From positions 1-64,000 of the forward strand of contig DVGZ01000073.1 in assembly GCA_018712435.1 (NCBI GenBank): a DNA stretch of 64,000 nt, in the 5' to 3' direction. The DNA comes from Candidatus Caccousia avicola (GTDB taxonomy: Bacteria > Bacillota > Clostridia > Oscillospirales > Acutalibacteraceae). Below, piece by piece: positions 1-9,168 of this stretch. Numbering within the stretch: position 1 is the stretch's first letter; every line of letters starts with the position of its first letter. The position numbers were made by a program, and so were the translations under genes. The notes below the pieces were generated by a model. That model ran no database searches. It was given only the letters and a program-made list of their open reading frames with translations, and was not told where the DNA came from.

Positions 1-32
1 GGTCGTTGGTTCGAGTCCAACTTGGGGAGCCA
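1..32 (+). tRNA. 3' portion of a tRNA gene (T-arm, acceptor 3' strand, CCA); 5' part lies outside the window
   Basis: gttgg-ttcgagt-ccaac T-arm followed by ttgggga + g + cca; intrinsic terminator directly after. Confidence 0.85.
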
Positions 33-35
33 CTG

Positions 36-66
36 AAATCCGAACGTGTATGCGTTCGGATTTTTT
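36..66 (+). terminator. Intrinsic terminator after tRNA
   Basis: aatccgaacg-tgtatg-cgttcggatt followed by a T run. Confidence 0.85.
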
Positions 67-176
67 CCTATATCCGGCTTTTCTTATTTCCTCGTGTATC
101 GGTTTGGGATGTTTGTTTTGCGGTGTTTGAAAAAAGAAAAGGAGTTTGTTTTGCAGAAGGCGAAGGAGTGAAAATC

Positions 177-1577
177 ATGCGGGAAAAAAAGAAAACCTTT
201 TGTTCGTACAGAAGAAAAAGCCCGGTTGTTCTGGTGTCCATCGCATTGGTTATCACTGTTTTGGCTGGTTTTGTGACTGTTTTCAAGCCTGCGAAAAATC
301 CCTTGTTGGAAACGGTGTACGCAATCAGTACGCCGGAATATCCTACTATGGCACAGAAGCCGCAGGATACAGAGGATTTGGAAGAGTATCAAAAGAATTA
401 TGCTTTGTGGAAAGCGGACCGGGAGCTGCAAACGCAGGAATTGGCACACGAGGCGGGGAGTCTCAACAAGCTGATTCCCTTTTTTCAGAAATCCTCTGTG
501 AGCATCCTGACCCAAAATCCGGAGGAAAACTGTGTGTATTCTCCGCTCAGTCTGTACCTTTCTCTTTCGATGTTGGCGGAGGTGACCGGCGGAGAGTCCA
601 GAGAGCAAATCCTCAATTTGCTGGGCAGCAATGACATGGAAGACCTGAGAATACAGGCGGAAGCTGTCTGGAATGCCAACTACTGCGACGACGGCGCAAC
701 GAAGCTGCTTTTGGCCAATTCTGTTTGGCTGAATGAGGAATATTCCTTTGTTCCCTCCACGCTTCAAACACTCGCAAAGGCCTATTATGCCTCCTCCTTT
801 CGCGGACAAATGGGATCGGAGGAGTTGGACGCCGCCCTGCGCAGCTGGCTGAACAGCCAAACAGGAAATTTTTTGCAGGAGCAGGCCCAAGATGTTGCCT
901 TGACATCCGATACTGTAGCCGCTTTGGTTTCCACTGTTTTTTATCAGGCGGCGTGGGAGGATGAGTTTTCGAAAGACGCCACGGAACAAGAAGTGTTTCA
1001 CAGCCCACAGGGAAATTTGCTGTGCGATTTTATGAAGCAGGACAGAAGCCAACTGTATTATCGCGGTGATGGCTTTTCGGCGGTTTCCCTGGAACTGGAT
1101 GACGGCAACAGCCTCACGTGGCTTTTGCTGCCGGATCAGGAGACTTCTCCGGAAGAACTGATTACCAATGGAAAAGCCTTGTCCTTCCTTTTGTGGGAGG
1201 AGGAGCGGAAGCCGCAGAGCGTATTTGTCCATCTTTCCGTCCCGAAATTTGATGTGTCCTGTGAGCTTTCGCTGGAAGAACATTTGCAGAATATGGGAGT
1301 GGTCAATCTCTTTTCTCCCGAGCTGTCGAATTTTTCGCCCTTGACCGACCGCAGCGATCTGTATATCAATTCGGTGGAGCAGGCCACCCGTGTGACGGTG
1401 GATGAGAAGGGATGCACAGGCGCTTCCTATACGGCCATACAGGTAAGCGAAGGGGCCGACGCCTTTGCGGAAAAGGACGTCACCTTTACTTTGGATCGTC
1501 CGTTTCTGTTCGCTGTGACGACATCGGAAAACCTGCCGCTCTTTGTGGGCGTTGTCAATCAACCGGCAGAACAATAA
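177..1577 (+). CDS. Serpin family protein with N-terminal membrane/signal anchor
   Basis: Serpin motifs: NCVYSPLSLYLSLSMLAEVTGGESREQIL, VHLSVPKFDVSCELSLEEHLQNMG, RCL region VDEKGCTGASYTAIQVSEGADAF, C-terminal DRPFLFAV; start at ATG 177 rather than ORF start 6. Confidence 0.92.
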   Translation: MREKKKTFCSYRRKSPVVLVSIALVITVLAGFVTVFKPAKNPLLETVYAISTPEYPTMAQKPQDTEDLEEYQKNYALWKADRELQTQELAHEAGSLNKLIPFFQKSSVSILTQNPEENCVYSPLSLYLSLSMLAEVTGGESREQILNLLGSNDMEDLRIQAEAVWNANYCDDGATKLLLANSVWLNEEYSFVPSTLQTLAKAYYASSFRGQMGSEELDAALRSWLNSQTGNFLQEQAQDVALTSDTVAALVSTVFYQAAWEDEFSKDATEQEVFHSPQGNLLCDFMKQDRSQLYYRGDGFSAVSLELDDGNSLTWLLLPDQETSPEELITNGKALSFLLWEEERKPQSVFVHLSVPKFDVSCELSLEEHLQNMGVVNLFSPELSNFSPLTDRSDLYINSVEQATRVTVDEKGCTGASYTAIQVSEGADAFAEKDVTFTLDRPFLFAVTTSENLPLFVGVVNQPAEQ

Positions 1578-1620
1578 AACGACGCACCCGGATGGAACCA
1601 TTCATCCGAGTGCGTCGTTT
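1575..1620. terminator. Bidirectional intrinsic terminator
   Basis: aaaacgacgcac-ccggatgg...ccgagtgcgtcgtttt inverted repeat between convergent genes. Confidence 0.8.
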
Positions 1621-1646
1621 TGTATCTGGAACTTGCTGTGTTCTGT

Positions 1647-2591
1647 TCAATACAGCTTCTGCATGAAGCTTTCAATGGAATTTTCATCGGTTGCGTCCAC
1701 GCCGTTTCGCGTGGCAAAGAGGGAAAGGTTATCCACATGGCGAATTCCTTCTCCCGGCTCCACCACATAGATGGGGCTGAAGGAGTCCAGCTCCGCAAAA
1801 GCGTCTGTCACGCGCGTGCGGAAGGAACAGTCGTGGTTGGGGTAGAAGGAAGCCTCATCGTGCACATAACGCTTGACCAGCGTGGTATCCGGGAGGACAT
1901 AGGCGGCCCATCCGGTGACGTTGTTCACGCCAAGCACAAAGTCTTTTTTGCAGGCGGTATCCTGACGGATGGTCAGATAACGCTCTCCGGCATACAGGCG
2001 GGGATCGGAAAGCGTGGTGCCGGGCCAGAGCGCCAGGATGCGGTTCGGCTGGAAAATGGAAGGATCCCCGAAGTTTTGAGGGATGATTTCCAGGCCGCCC
2101 GCACGCAGGGCGGTGGAGGACCAGACCGCCAGCTTTTTGCGCTCGTGGGAGGTGTTTTTGATGCTGTGGACAATCATGATGTCCGCCGCGCCGTCTCCCA
2201 TCAAAATTTCTGTGGTCAGCTTGAGACCGTCGCTTTTTTCACGGGGAGAGACGAGAGAAACGCCGTCCGGACGGACTGCGTAGACGACGGAGCTGTTGTC
2301 CGGGAAAAAGCTTTCCGGAATGCGGATCGGCGCGACCGAGCCCAGATGACCGCCCCGGCGGTAAAAAACAGCTCCCGTGCCGTAGTGTTCATCCATTTCC
2401 GGGCCGGATACGTTGTATGATTGATCCAAATCCTCAAACAGAACGTTTTTACCTTCCATCAGGCGGAAGGATACCACACGGGGACCGTAATCGATCGAAA
2501 CGATTGTCTCGATAAAGCCGTTGGAAAGGCGGAGACAGTTTCCCCAAGCGTCATAATGGACTTCCTTGATCTCGATGGCCAAACCAAACAT
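1647..2591 (-). CDS. Conserved hypothetical protein, possibly galactose-mutarotase-like/DUF4380-like fold
   Basis: Intact ORF (..AIEIKEVHYDAWGNCLRLSNGFIETIVSIDYGPRVVSFRL..); AGGAGG near start; exact start uncertain (ATG 2591 or a downstream TTG). Confidence 0.6.
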   Translation of the reverse strand: MFGLAIEIKEVHYDAWGNCLRLSNGFIETIVSIDYGPRVVSFRLMEGKNVLFEDLDQSYNVSGPEMDEHYGTGAVFYRRGGHLGSVAPIRIPESFFPDNSSVVYAVRPDGVSLVSPREKSDGLKLTTEILMGDGAADIMIVHSIKNTSHERKKLAVWSSTALRAGGLEIIPQNFGDPSIFQPNRILALWPGTTLSDPRLYAGERYLTIRQDTACKKDFVLGVNNVTGWAAYVLPDTTLVKRYVHDEASFYPNHDCSFRTRVTDAFAELDSFSPIYVVEPGEGIRHVDNLSLFATRNGVDATDENSIESFMQKLY

Positions 2592-2620
2592 CCTCCTGCT
2601 CAACGAATAAAGGCAGGGAA

Positions 2621-3826
2621 TCAGGAACGCACACGGACCATACCGTGCGAAAGATTCAGCCCGCAGGGGGCGGGTCTGGGAAGAAATAATGCGTGCAGAT
2701 CGCTGCCTTTTCCCTCCAATTCAACCATAATCCGCCCCCTTTTGTCAAGATGCAAAAGATCCGAGGAATGGCTTAGAACCGGTATGTTTCCTGTCTCTTT
2801 TGCCTGCCGTGGAAAGAGGACGCCGCTGTCCCGCAGACCGAGCAGGCGCAGGTAGGGAGGAAGCCCCTGAGCGTCTCCGGCGGTGAGTCCCAGAAGGGCG
2901 GAAAAGAGAATCCGGCGCAGGCGCGCCATGGAGTACCGCTTGGTCTTGACAAGGGAAAACCATTCGTCGAGCGTGCACGCTTTGCGCGAAGCGGCAAAAA
3001 GACGGTTTTCCAGTCCTTCGCTGATATCGGGCAGAGATGCAAACTCCGCGAGCGTCATGGAGCGCAGGCGAAACAAAAGAGCGCGCTCCATCCGGGCGGG
3101 ATCCGTGGGACATGCGCCAAGAGCGATTTCCCGTTTGAGGATTTCCGCGGCCTCCGGCGGCACAAAGGATTCCCATCCTTCGCCCTTTTGGATCCATTCC
3201 CGCAGGGCGGTGGCGCTGGCAAAACCGCCGCGGGGGGCGCTGTCGTGATGCTCCGCACCGAAGCGGGTGATGGTAAAAGGTTCCAGCTCCACGCCCAGCA
3301 GCTGTGCGGCTTTGAGGTATTCGATACCGAGCGTGTTATTTGGCGTTTGCAGCAGCGCGGCGGCCTGCGGTCCGGCCAGGGCGCGGACCGCAGCTTCCCG
3401 GGCCGCGGCGAAGCCTGTCCCCCGGGAAAGCTCCAGTTTGAGCTGTGCGGAAAAAGCAGGGGACAATAGCAGCGCGGCCGTCTCCTGCAAAGCCCGCACA
3501 TCGCCGCATTCGCTGCCGAAACAGATCCGGCGGCAGCCAAGCTGTGCGAGCAGGAAAACGCCGCCCAGCGCAAAGCGTTCCGCGCCCGCCATCGCCCAGG
3601 GAAGGGGAAGTTCAAAGACGGCGTCGGCGCCGCAGCGCAGAGCCATTTCGGCGCGGCTCCATTTGGAGAGCAGAGCGGGAGCGCCGCGCTGGACGAAATC
3701 TCCACTCATGACAACGGCGACATGGGTGGCTCCGTTTTCCCGCGCGGCCTGGATCAACGCCGCGTGGCCCCGGTGAAAGGGGTTAAATTCCGCAATGATG
3801 CCAACGGGAACAGAAGCAGGCTCCAA
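2621..3826 (-). CDS. tmcAL: Nucleotidyltransferase family protein, tRNA(Met) cytidine acetate ligase (TmcAL/YlbM-like)
   Basis: GIIAEFNPFHRGHAALIQAAR.. HxGH-type nucleotidyltransferase motif; VVMSGDFVQRGAPALLSKWSRAEMAL. Confidence 0.85.
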   Translation of the reverse strand: MEPASVPVGIIAEFNPFHRGHAALIQAARENGATHVAVVMSGDFVQRGAPALLSKWSRAEMALRCGADAVFELPLPWAMAGAERFALGGVFLLAQLGCRRICFGSECGDVRALQETAALLLSPAFSAQLKLELSRGTGFAAAREAAVRALAGPQAAALLQTPNNTLGIEYLKAAQLLGVELEPFTITRFGAEHHDSAPRGGFASATALREWIQKGEGWESFVPPEAAEILKREIALGACPTDPARMERALLFRLRSMTLAEFASLPDISEGLENRLFAASRKACTLDEWFSLVKTKRYSMARLRRILFSALLGLTAGDAQGLPPYLRLLGLRDSGVLFPRQAKETGNIPVLSHSSDLLHLDKRGRIMVELEGKGSDLHALFLPRPAPCGLNLSHGMVRVRS

Positions 3827-4050
3827 AGCCAGCGCCTCCTTTCGGTAAATCTTCTGGAAAGTGCGGCGGAATCTTGAATTTGCTGTCGTTTTGTACTATA
3901 CTTATTGGGAGACAGTCTCCGCCCGCCGCGTGTGCGGGATGGCTGTCCACATGGATTCCAGTTCATTATAGAGGATCAAGCGCCTGACCGCAAGGCTGTT
4001 TCCGTTGGAAGCCGGCGGGATGGAAATTAAATGCAATGCAGGAGGATATC

Positions 4051-5304
4051 ATGAAAGTATTGGTTATCAATGCCGGAAGTTCATCCCTGAAGTATCAGCT
4101 GATTGATATGGATACCGAGGAGATGGTCGCAAAGGGAAATTGTGAGCGAATTGGCCAGGAGACCGGTGTGTTCAGCCACAAGACGTCGGATGGCCGTCAG
4201 ATGAAAAAGCGTGTGACGATGAAGGATCACACCGAGGCGTTCCAGATGGTCACAACCGCTCTGACCGACCCGGAGGCGGGCGTGATCAAGAAGCTGACGG
4301 AGGTTTCCGCGATTGGCCACCGTGTGGCGCAGGGCGGCTCCATCTTCCGCAAATCCGTTCTGGTCAACGAGGACGTGCTCAAGGGCATTGAGAGCCTGAT
4401 TCCGCTGGCTCCTCTGCACAACGGGCCGGAGCTCGACGGTATCCGCGCCTGCCAGCAGGTATTTGGTCAGGATGTTCCGCAGTGTGTTGTGTTTGATACC
4501 TCGTTCCATTCCACGATGCCGCCGAAGGCATATATGTATGCGATTCCGTATGAGTATTATACCAAGTACAAGATCCGCCGCTACGGCTTCCATGGCACGT
4601 CCCACCGCTATGTCAGCAAGCACTGCGCGCACCTGATGCACCAGCCGCTCGAGGATCTGAACATGATCACCTGCCATATCGGAAACGGCTCCTCCATCGC
4701 CGCGATCCGCGACGGCAAGGTCATTGATACGACCATGGGCCTCACGCCTCTGGACGGCTTCATGATGGGGACCAGAAGCGGATCGCTCGATCCCTCCATC
4801 GTCACCTTCATCATGGAGCAGGAGGGTCTGACTCCCAGCGAGATGAGCGACGTTCTGAACATGAAATCCGGCATGTACGGCATCTGCGGCTACAGCGATG
4901 ACCGTGACGTGACGAAGGCGGAGATTGAAGGCGATCCCAAGGCCATTCTCGCCCACGAGATGCTGACCTATCAGATCGCGAAGTACATCGGCGCCTACAT
5001 CACCGCGATGGGCGGTCTGGACTGCCTGGTATTCACCGCGGGTCTGGGCGAGAACCAGCCGCACCTGCGCTACAGCGTCTGCCGCTATCTGAAGTATATG
5101 GGCGTGAAGATTGACGGCGAGCTCAACGACAAGATGACGGCGGGCCGCGAGGGCAAGATTTCCACGCCGGATTCCTCTGTTCCGGTCTGGATCATCAGCA
5201 CGAACGAAGAACTGATCATCGCGCGCGACACCAAGCAAATTGTGGAAAAGCTCAAATATGCGTCCACAGAGGATAAAACCATCGTCGATCCGGAAGATAT
5301 CTGA
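4051..5304 (+). CDS. ackA: Acetate kinase
   Basis: MKVLVINAGSSSLKYQL.., RRYGFHGTSHRYV, MGTRSGSLDP, TAGLGEN; RBS aggagg at 4040-4045. Confidence 0.97.
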   Translation: MKVLVINAGSSSLKYQLIDMDTEEMVAKGNCERIGQETGVFSHKTSDGRQMKKRVTMKDHTEAFQMVTTALTDPEAGVIKKLTEVSAIGHRVAQGGSIFRKSVLVNEDVLKGIESLIPLAPLHNGPELDGIRACQQVFGQDVPQCVVFDTSFHSTMPPKAYMYAIPYEYYTKYKIRRYGFHGTSHRYVSKHCAHLMHQPLEDLNMITCHIGNGSSIAAIRDGKVIDTTMGLTPLDGFMMGTRSGSLDPSIVTFIMEQEGLTPSEMSDVLNMKSGMYGICGYSDDRDVTKAEIEGDPKAILAHEMLTYQIAKYIGAYITAMGGLDCLVFTAGLGENQPHLRYSVCRYLKYMGVKIDGELNDKMTAGREGKISTPDSSVPVWIISTNEELIIARDTKQIVEKLKYASTEDKTIVDPEDI

Positions 5305-5339
5305 ACCAGGGAAAGAGAGAGGGAACGGCCTCTCTGAGC

Positions 5340-5395
5340 AAAAAGGCACAAGCTCCTTCCTGCCCGTTTGCAGGAAAGTGCCTGTGCCTTTTTTG
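5340..5395 (+). terminator. Intrinsic terminator after ackA
   Basis: aaaaaggcacaagctccttcctgc / gcaggaaagtgcctgtgccttttt hairpin with T run. Confidence 0.85.
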
Positions 5396-5410
5396 TGTTC
5401 TTTTTTCGTG

Positions 5411-5648
5411 TCATTCGTGCTCCGGCTGGCGGAACAGATGAAGCAGACGGAGGATCCGCTCACGCAGCTCCGTCTGAGAGGCGGGACAATAGCTGTGAAG
5501 CAGGATGGAATTGTTGAACAGATCCGTCAGGGTCGGCTCATATTCCCGCAGAGAGGAGGAGAACAGCGAGATCGCGTTGAGATCGATGAGCAGGCATTCA
5601 TACCGGCATTGCGCGCCGCTCTGCGGGCTGCCGCCGTGGGTACTGCCT
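5411..5648 (-). pseudogene. Remnant of a regulator-like ORF (possibly AraC family N-terminal part)
   Basis: Minus-strand open frame ..STHGGSPQSGAQCRYECLLIDLNAISLFSSSLREYEPTLTDLFNNSILLHSYCPASQTELRERILRLLHLFRQPEHE* with no convincing start and abrupt ends. Confidence 0.4.
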
Positions 5649-5874
5649 GCCGGTGGAGCGCCAGCTTCCGATCCGCTACGTCGATCCGGAAAAGACCAGC
5701 GAGCGCACCTTCATGGAAACCGAACTGTTCACCTATATCGGCAATTTCATCGCGACCAGCGTTCTCAACGGCATTGACGACGCCAGCTGGAATGCCCATC
5801 TGGATCAGCTCCAGGCAAACCAGTATGATCAGTGGCTGCAATGGTATCAGGATTTTCTGGATAAGAAGTTCTGA
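5641..5874 (+). pseudogene. C-terminal remnant of an ABC-transporter extracellular solute-binding protein
   Basis: YCLPVERQLPIRYVDPEKTSERTFMETELFTYIGNFIATSVLNGIDDASWNAHLDQLQANQYDQWLQWYQDFLDKKF*; typical SBP C-terminus, rest missing. Confidence 0.6.
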
Positions 5875-5905
5875 TTCAAAAAATTTATGATAAGGCTGAG
5901 GCTCC

Positions 5906-7084
5906 ATGTTGACGAAAAAATGTACCGGGTTAAATGGTGAAAACAGGGATTACTATCTGTATCCCGAGGCCATTCCGCCCTATGAAGCATCCGATTATAT
6001 TCAGGACGTCCTGTTTGACGCTTACCGCTATCACAGCGGGGAAGGGGATATGTGGCCCATCACCTGGGCGCAGGATGACAATCTTTATTGCGGCGCTGGG
6101 GATAACAAGGGCTGCCCCATGAATCTCTGGCGGGTAAGCACGCTGCGCTTTGCCCCTTCCGCTCTGACCAATACGGGTCAATGGAGCGTGGATATGATCA
6201 ATCCCGAGCCGATCCCCCTGTCCAGCCTGGCTGGCAGGGGAGAGATTTCGGGCATCAAGCCGGCCGGTCTTTTGGATATCGGCGGCGTCCTCTACCTCAG
6301 TGTGGAGGCGCAGAATTACGGGGACAATCCGTTTTTCGGACGCCAGCATAATCTGTTCGGCTGGATTGTCCGCTCCACGGACGGCGGAAAAACCTTCGAT
6401 CCCACCGCCACCGCGCAGGATTTCTTCACCGGGCGTCTCGCGTCGTGCCACTTCCTGCAATTCGGGCGCGGCTATTCCGGCGCGCGGGACGGCTACGTTT
6501 ATGCGTATTTCCCCTGTGATTTGGAGGATGGGCAGAGCTACTGGGAGAACAACGACGCCCTTCTTCTGGGCCGTGTCCCGAAGGAACGGCTTCTGGAACG
6601 GGATGCGTGGGAATTCTATGCTTCGGATTCCCCGGACGCTCCGGTCTGGAGCAGCCGGGAGGAGGACGCAAAGCCGGTATTTTTCTACCGGAAGATGACG
6701 GGAGCGAATCACGTTGTCTACAATCCCGGAATCGGCCGGTATCTGATGGGCAACTACAGCTTTATCGACAAGGAGCTTCATCCTCGCCCGATTCATCAGA
6801 TGGGGTATCCGGAATCGAGCATCAGCCAGCTGACCCTCTATGAAGCGCCGGAGCCCTGGGGTCCCTGGAAGCTGTTTTACCGCGACGATGACTGGGGAAC
6901 CTACGGGGATTATCAGCCGAACTTCCCGACCAAGTGGATCACGGAAAACGGACGGCTGCTGTACATGGTGTCCTCCGGCTCCTGGGACGATTACAATTTT
7001 GTGGTACAGAAAGTGGCGCTCCGTCTCAAGGGAGATGCGGATTTCCCGCCGGAGTCCCGCCTGTTCCGGTACCGCCGGGGATAA
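5906..7084 (+). CDS. Hypothetical protein with beta-propeller/DUF4185-like character, probably glycan related
   Basis: Long intact ORF; GWIVRSTDGGKTFDP sialidase-like Asp-box-type motif; lies in a sugar-utilisation context. Confidence 0.55.
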   Translation: MLTKKCTGLNGENRDYYLYPEAIPPYEASDYIQDVLFDAYRYHSGEGDMWPITWAQDDNLYCGAGDNKGCPMNLWRVSTLRFAPSALTNTGQWSVDMINPEPIPLSSLAGRGEISGIKPAGLLDIGGVLYLSVEAQNYGDNPFFGRQHNLFGWIVRSTDGGKTFDPTATAQDFFTGRLASCHFLQFGRGYSGARDGYVYAYFPCDLEDGQSYWENNDALLLGRVPKERLLERDAWEFYASDSPDAPVWSSREEDAKPVFFYRKMTGANHVVYNPGIGRYLMGNYSFIDKELHPRPIHQMGYPESSISQLTLYEAPEPWGPWKLFYRDDDWGTYGDYQPNFPTKWITENGRLLYMVSSGSWDDYNFVVQKVALRLKGDADFPPESRLFRYRRG

Positions 7085-7106
7085 AAGATTACTGTCATAA
7101 GTTTGT

Positions 7107-8165
7107 TTACAGAATGACCTCATGGCCGGTGCGTCCCGACTCGTAGACCGCGTCCAGAATCCGCATGATCTGTACGCCGTCCTCGGCGGGGGAGCGGCAC
7201 GGTTCGCCCGTGGAGAAGCAGTGCACAAAGTGATTGATTTCCTCCTGGAATTCCATATCGAAGGATTCCGGCGGACAGACGGGCGTTACGTTTGTCATGA
7301 CGCCGTTCATCTCGCTGTAAAGCTCCAGCTCCGGAGAGAGACGCGCGCCGCCCTTGGTGCCGAAGAGCTGCACGCTGCCGGTGTCCTCCTTCAGGTTCAG
7401 CGAGAAGGAGGCCTCCACCTGGAGCACTGCGCCGTTGTCAAAGCGGATCATTGCGGAGGCGAGGTCCTCCACGTCGCAGATGTCGTTCGGCCCGGCGGAG
7501 GTGGAATTGTAGGCCTTCGGCGTGATGATGTTGGGACGGTTGAACAGCTTCTGGAAGGTCGCGCCGTAGACGGAAACCGGGCGCGGGTTGCCCATCAGAT
7601 AACGGGTGAGATCGATGACATGCACGCCGAGATCGATCAGCGGGCCGCCCGCGGAGCGGGATTTATCCCCGAACCAGCCGCCGGGGTTGCCGTTGCGGCG
7701 CAGATAGGTAGCCTTGGCATAGTAAAGCTCGCCGAAGAAATCCTGGCTCACCAGCTGCCGCAGCAGGGTGGAACCGCGCTCATAGCGGCGGACAAAGCCG
7801 ACCATCAGAAGCTTTCCGGCCTTTTTCGCGGCGTCCAGCATCTCCTGGGCTTCGGCGGCGCAGGTGGCCATCGGTTTTTCGCACAGGACGTGCTTGCCCG
7901 CGTTCAGAGCCGCGATGGCGCAGGGAGCGTGCGCGGAGTTCCAGGTGCAGACGCTCACCGCGTCAATCTCCGGCAGGGCGCGCAGCATCTCGTCCTTGTC
8001 CGTGTACAGACGAGAAATCCCATATTTTTCGCCCATCTCATGCAGGCGTTTCTCGTTGATGTCGCAGAAGGCGTACAGCTCCACGTCCGGGTTTCGGAGA
8101 TAGGAAGCAATGTGCATTTCCGAGATGCCGCCCACACCAATGACGGCAATTTTCCACTTTTTCAT
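7107..8165 (-). CDS. Gfo/Idh/MocA family oxidoreductase
   Basis: MKKWKIAVIGVGGISEMHIASYLRNPDVELYAFCDI.. Rossmann motif; EKPMATCAAEAQEML. Confidence 0.92.
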   Translation of the reverse strand: MKKWKIAVIGVGGISEMHIASYLRNPDVELYAFCDINEKRLHEMGEKYGISRLYTDKDEMLRALPEIDAVSVCTWNSAHAPCAIAALNAGKHVLCEKPMATCAAEAQEMLDAAKKAGKLLMVGFVRRYERGSTLLRQLVSQDFFGELYYAKATYLRRNGNPGGWFGDKSRSAGGPLIDLGVHVIDLTRYLMGNPRPVSVYGATFQKLFNRPNIITPKAYNSTSAGPNDICDVEDLASAMIRFDNGAVLQVEASFSLNLKEDTGSVQLFGTKGGARLSPELELYSEMNGVMTNVTPVCPPESFDMEFQEEINHFVHCFSTGEPCRSPAEDGVQIMRILDAVYESGRTGHEVIL

Positions 8166-8202
8166 GATGCAATTCCTCTTTCTTTGTGATAGGATGGAGA
8201 TA

Positions 8203-9045
8203 TCAAACGAGCTTTTGCAGGAAGGAGACGGCTTTGCTGATATCCGCTTCGGGGTTTTCCCCAACCTCACGCTCGATTGTTAAAAACCCGTGGTAGCCGA
8301 TGCTTTCCAGCGCGCCGAGATATTCGGGCCAGCGCACGCTGCCCTCTCCCAGCGGCACCTCGCGGAACGCGATCTCGTCGCCGCCGCCGCTGGGGTGTTC
8401 TCCGCCGTAGACGAAGGCAGGGCTTCGGTAGTGGAGCATTACGCCGTCCTTGGCGTGCGTGTGCACGATGTACGGGGCGAGCGTGCGCACCGCCGTCACC
8501 AGATCCTCGCCCGTCACCATGGCGATGTTGGCCGGGTCAAAGTTGACGGCCACACCGGTCGAGTGCAGGCTGTCGAGGAACTGCCGCAGCGTCAGAGAGA
8601 TGTCGGGGCCGGTTTCAATCGCGAAATGCGCGTTCATGCTGTCGGCATACCGCGCCAGCTCACCGCAGGCTTCCTGCATGATCCGGTAGCGCTCGCAGGT
8701 TTCGTCCAGCGGGATCAGGCCGATATGTGTTGTGACAACATTCGTGCCCAGCTCCTGTGCGAGATCCAGAATCCGTTTGGAGCGTTCGATCAGCTCCGCG
8801 TTCTGTTCCCGGCAGCCGAAGTCGCGGCCCAGATCGCCGCACAGCGCGGAGATGGTCAGCCCGCAGTCCTGTGCCAGCGCGCGGAAGTCGCGGCGCTTCT
8901 GCGCGTCCATGTTTTCCGGAGCCAGTTCGCCGCGCGTGGCATACACCTGAATGCCCTCCGCGCCCAGTGCGGCGGCCCGGCGCATGGCTTCCGACGGACT
9001 GAGACGGAAGGAGTCAAGCAGAACGCCGATGGAGAATCGTTTCAT
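8203..9045 (-). CDS. Sugar phosphate isomerase/epimerase (xylose isomerase-like TIM barrel)
   Basis: MKRFSIGVLLDSFRLSPSEAMRRAAALGAEGIQVY..; VNFDPANIAMVTGEDLV..; HTHAKDG. Confidence 0.88.
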   Translation of the reverse strand: MKRFSIGVLLDSFRLSPSEAMRRAAALGAEGIQVYATRGELAPENMDAQKRRDFRALAQDCGLTISALCGDLGRDFGCREQNAELIERSKRILDLAQELGTNVVTTHIGLIPLDETCERYRIMQEACGELARYADSMNAHFAIETGPDISLTLRQFLDSLHSTGVAVNFDPANIAMVTGEDLVTAVRTLAPYIVHTHAKDGVMLHYRSPAFVYGGEHPSGGGDEIAFREVPLGEGSVRWPEYLGALESIGYHGFLTIEREVGENPEADISKAVSFLQKLV

Positions 9046-9168
9046 CAAGAGATCATCCTTTCCCCTTGTAGAATTGTTTCGTTTCTTATCTCTATTGTAT
9101 AATTTTACCCGCAAAGGAAAAGACTTTTTTGCTCTCCCTTGACACAATATTGCTTTGGAGGAAAAACC

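Noticed and set aside
6-176. N-terminal extension of the serpin ORF
   Set aside because: Overlaps the tRNA 3' end and its terminator; ATG 177 directly precedes a typical signal/TM segment.
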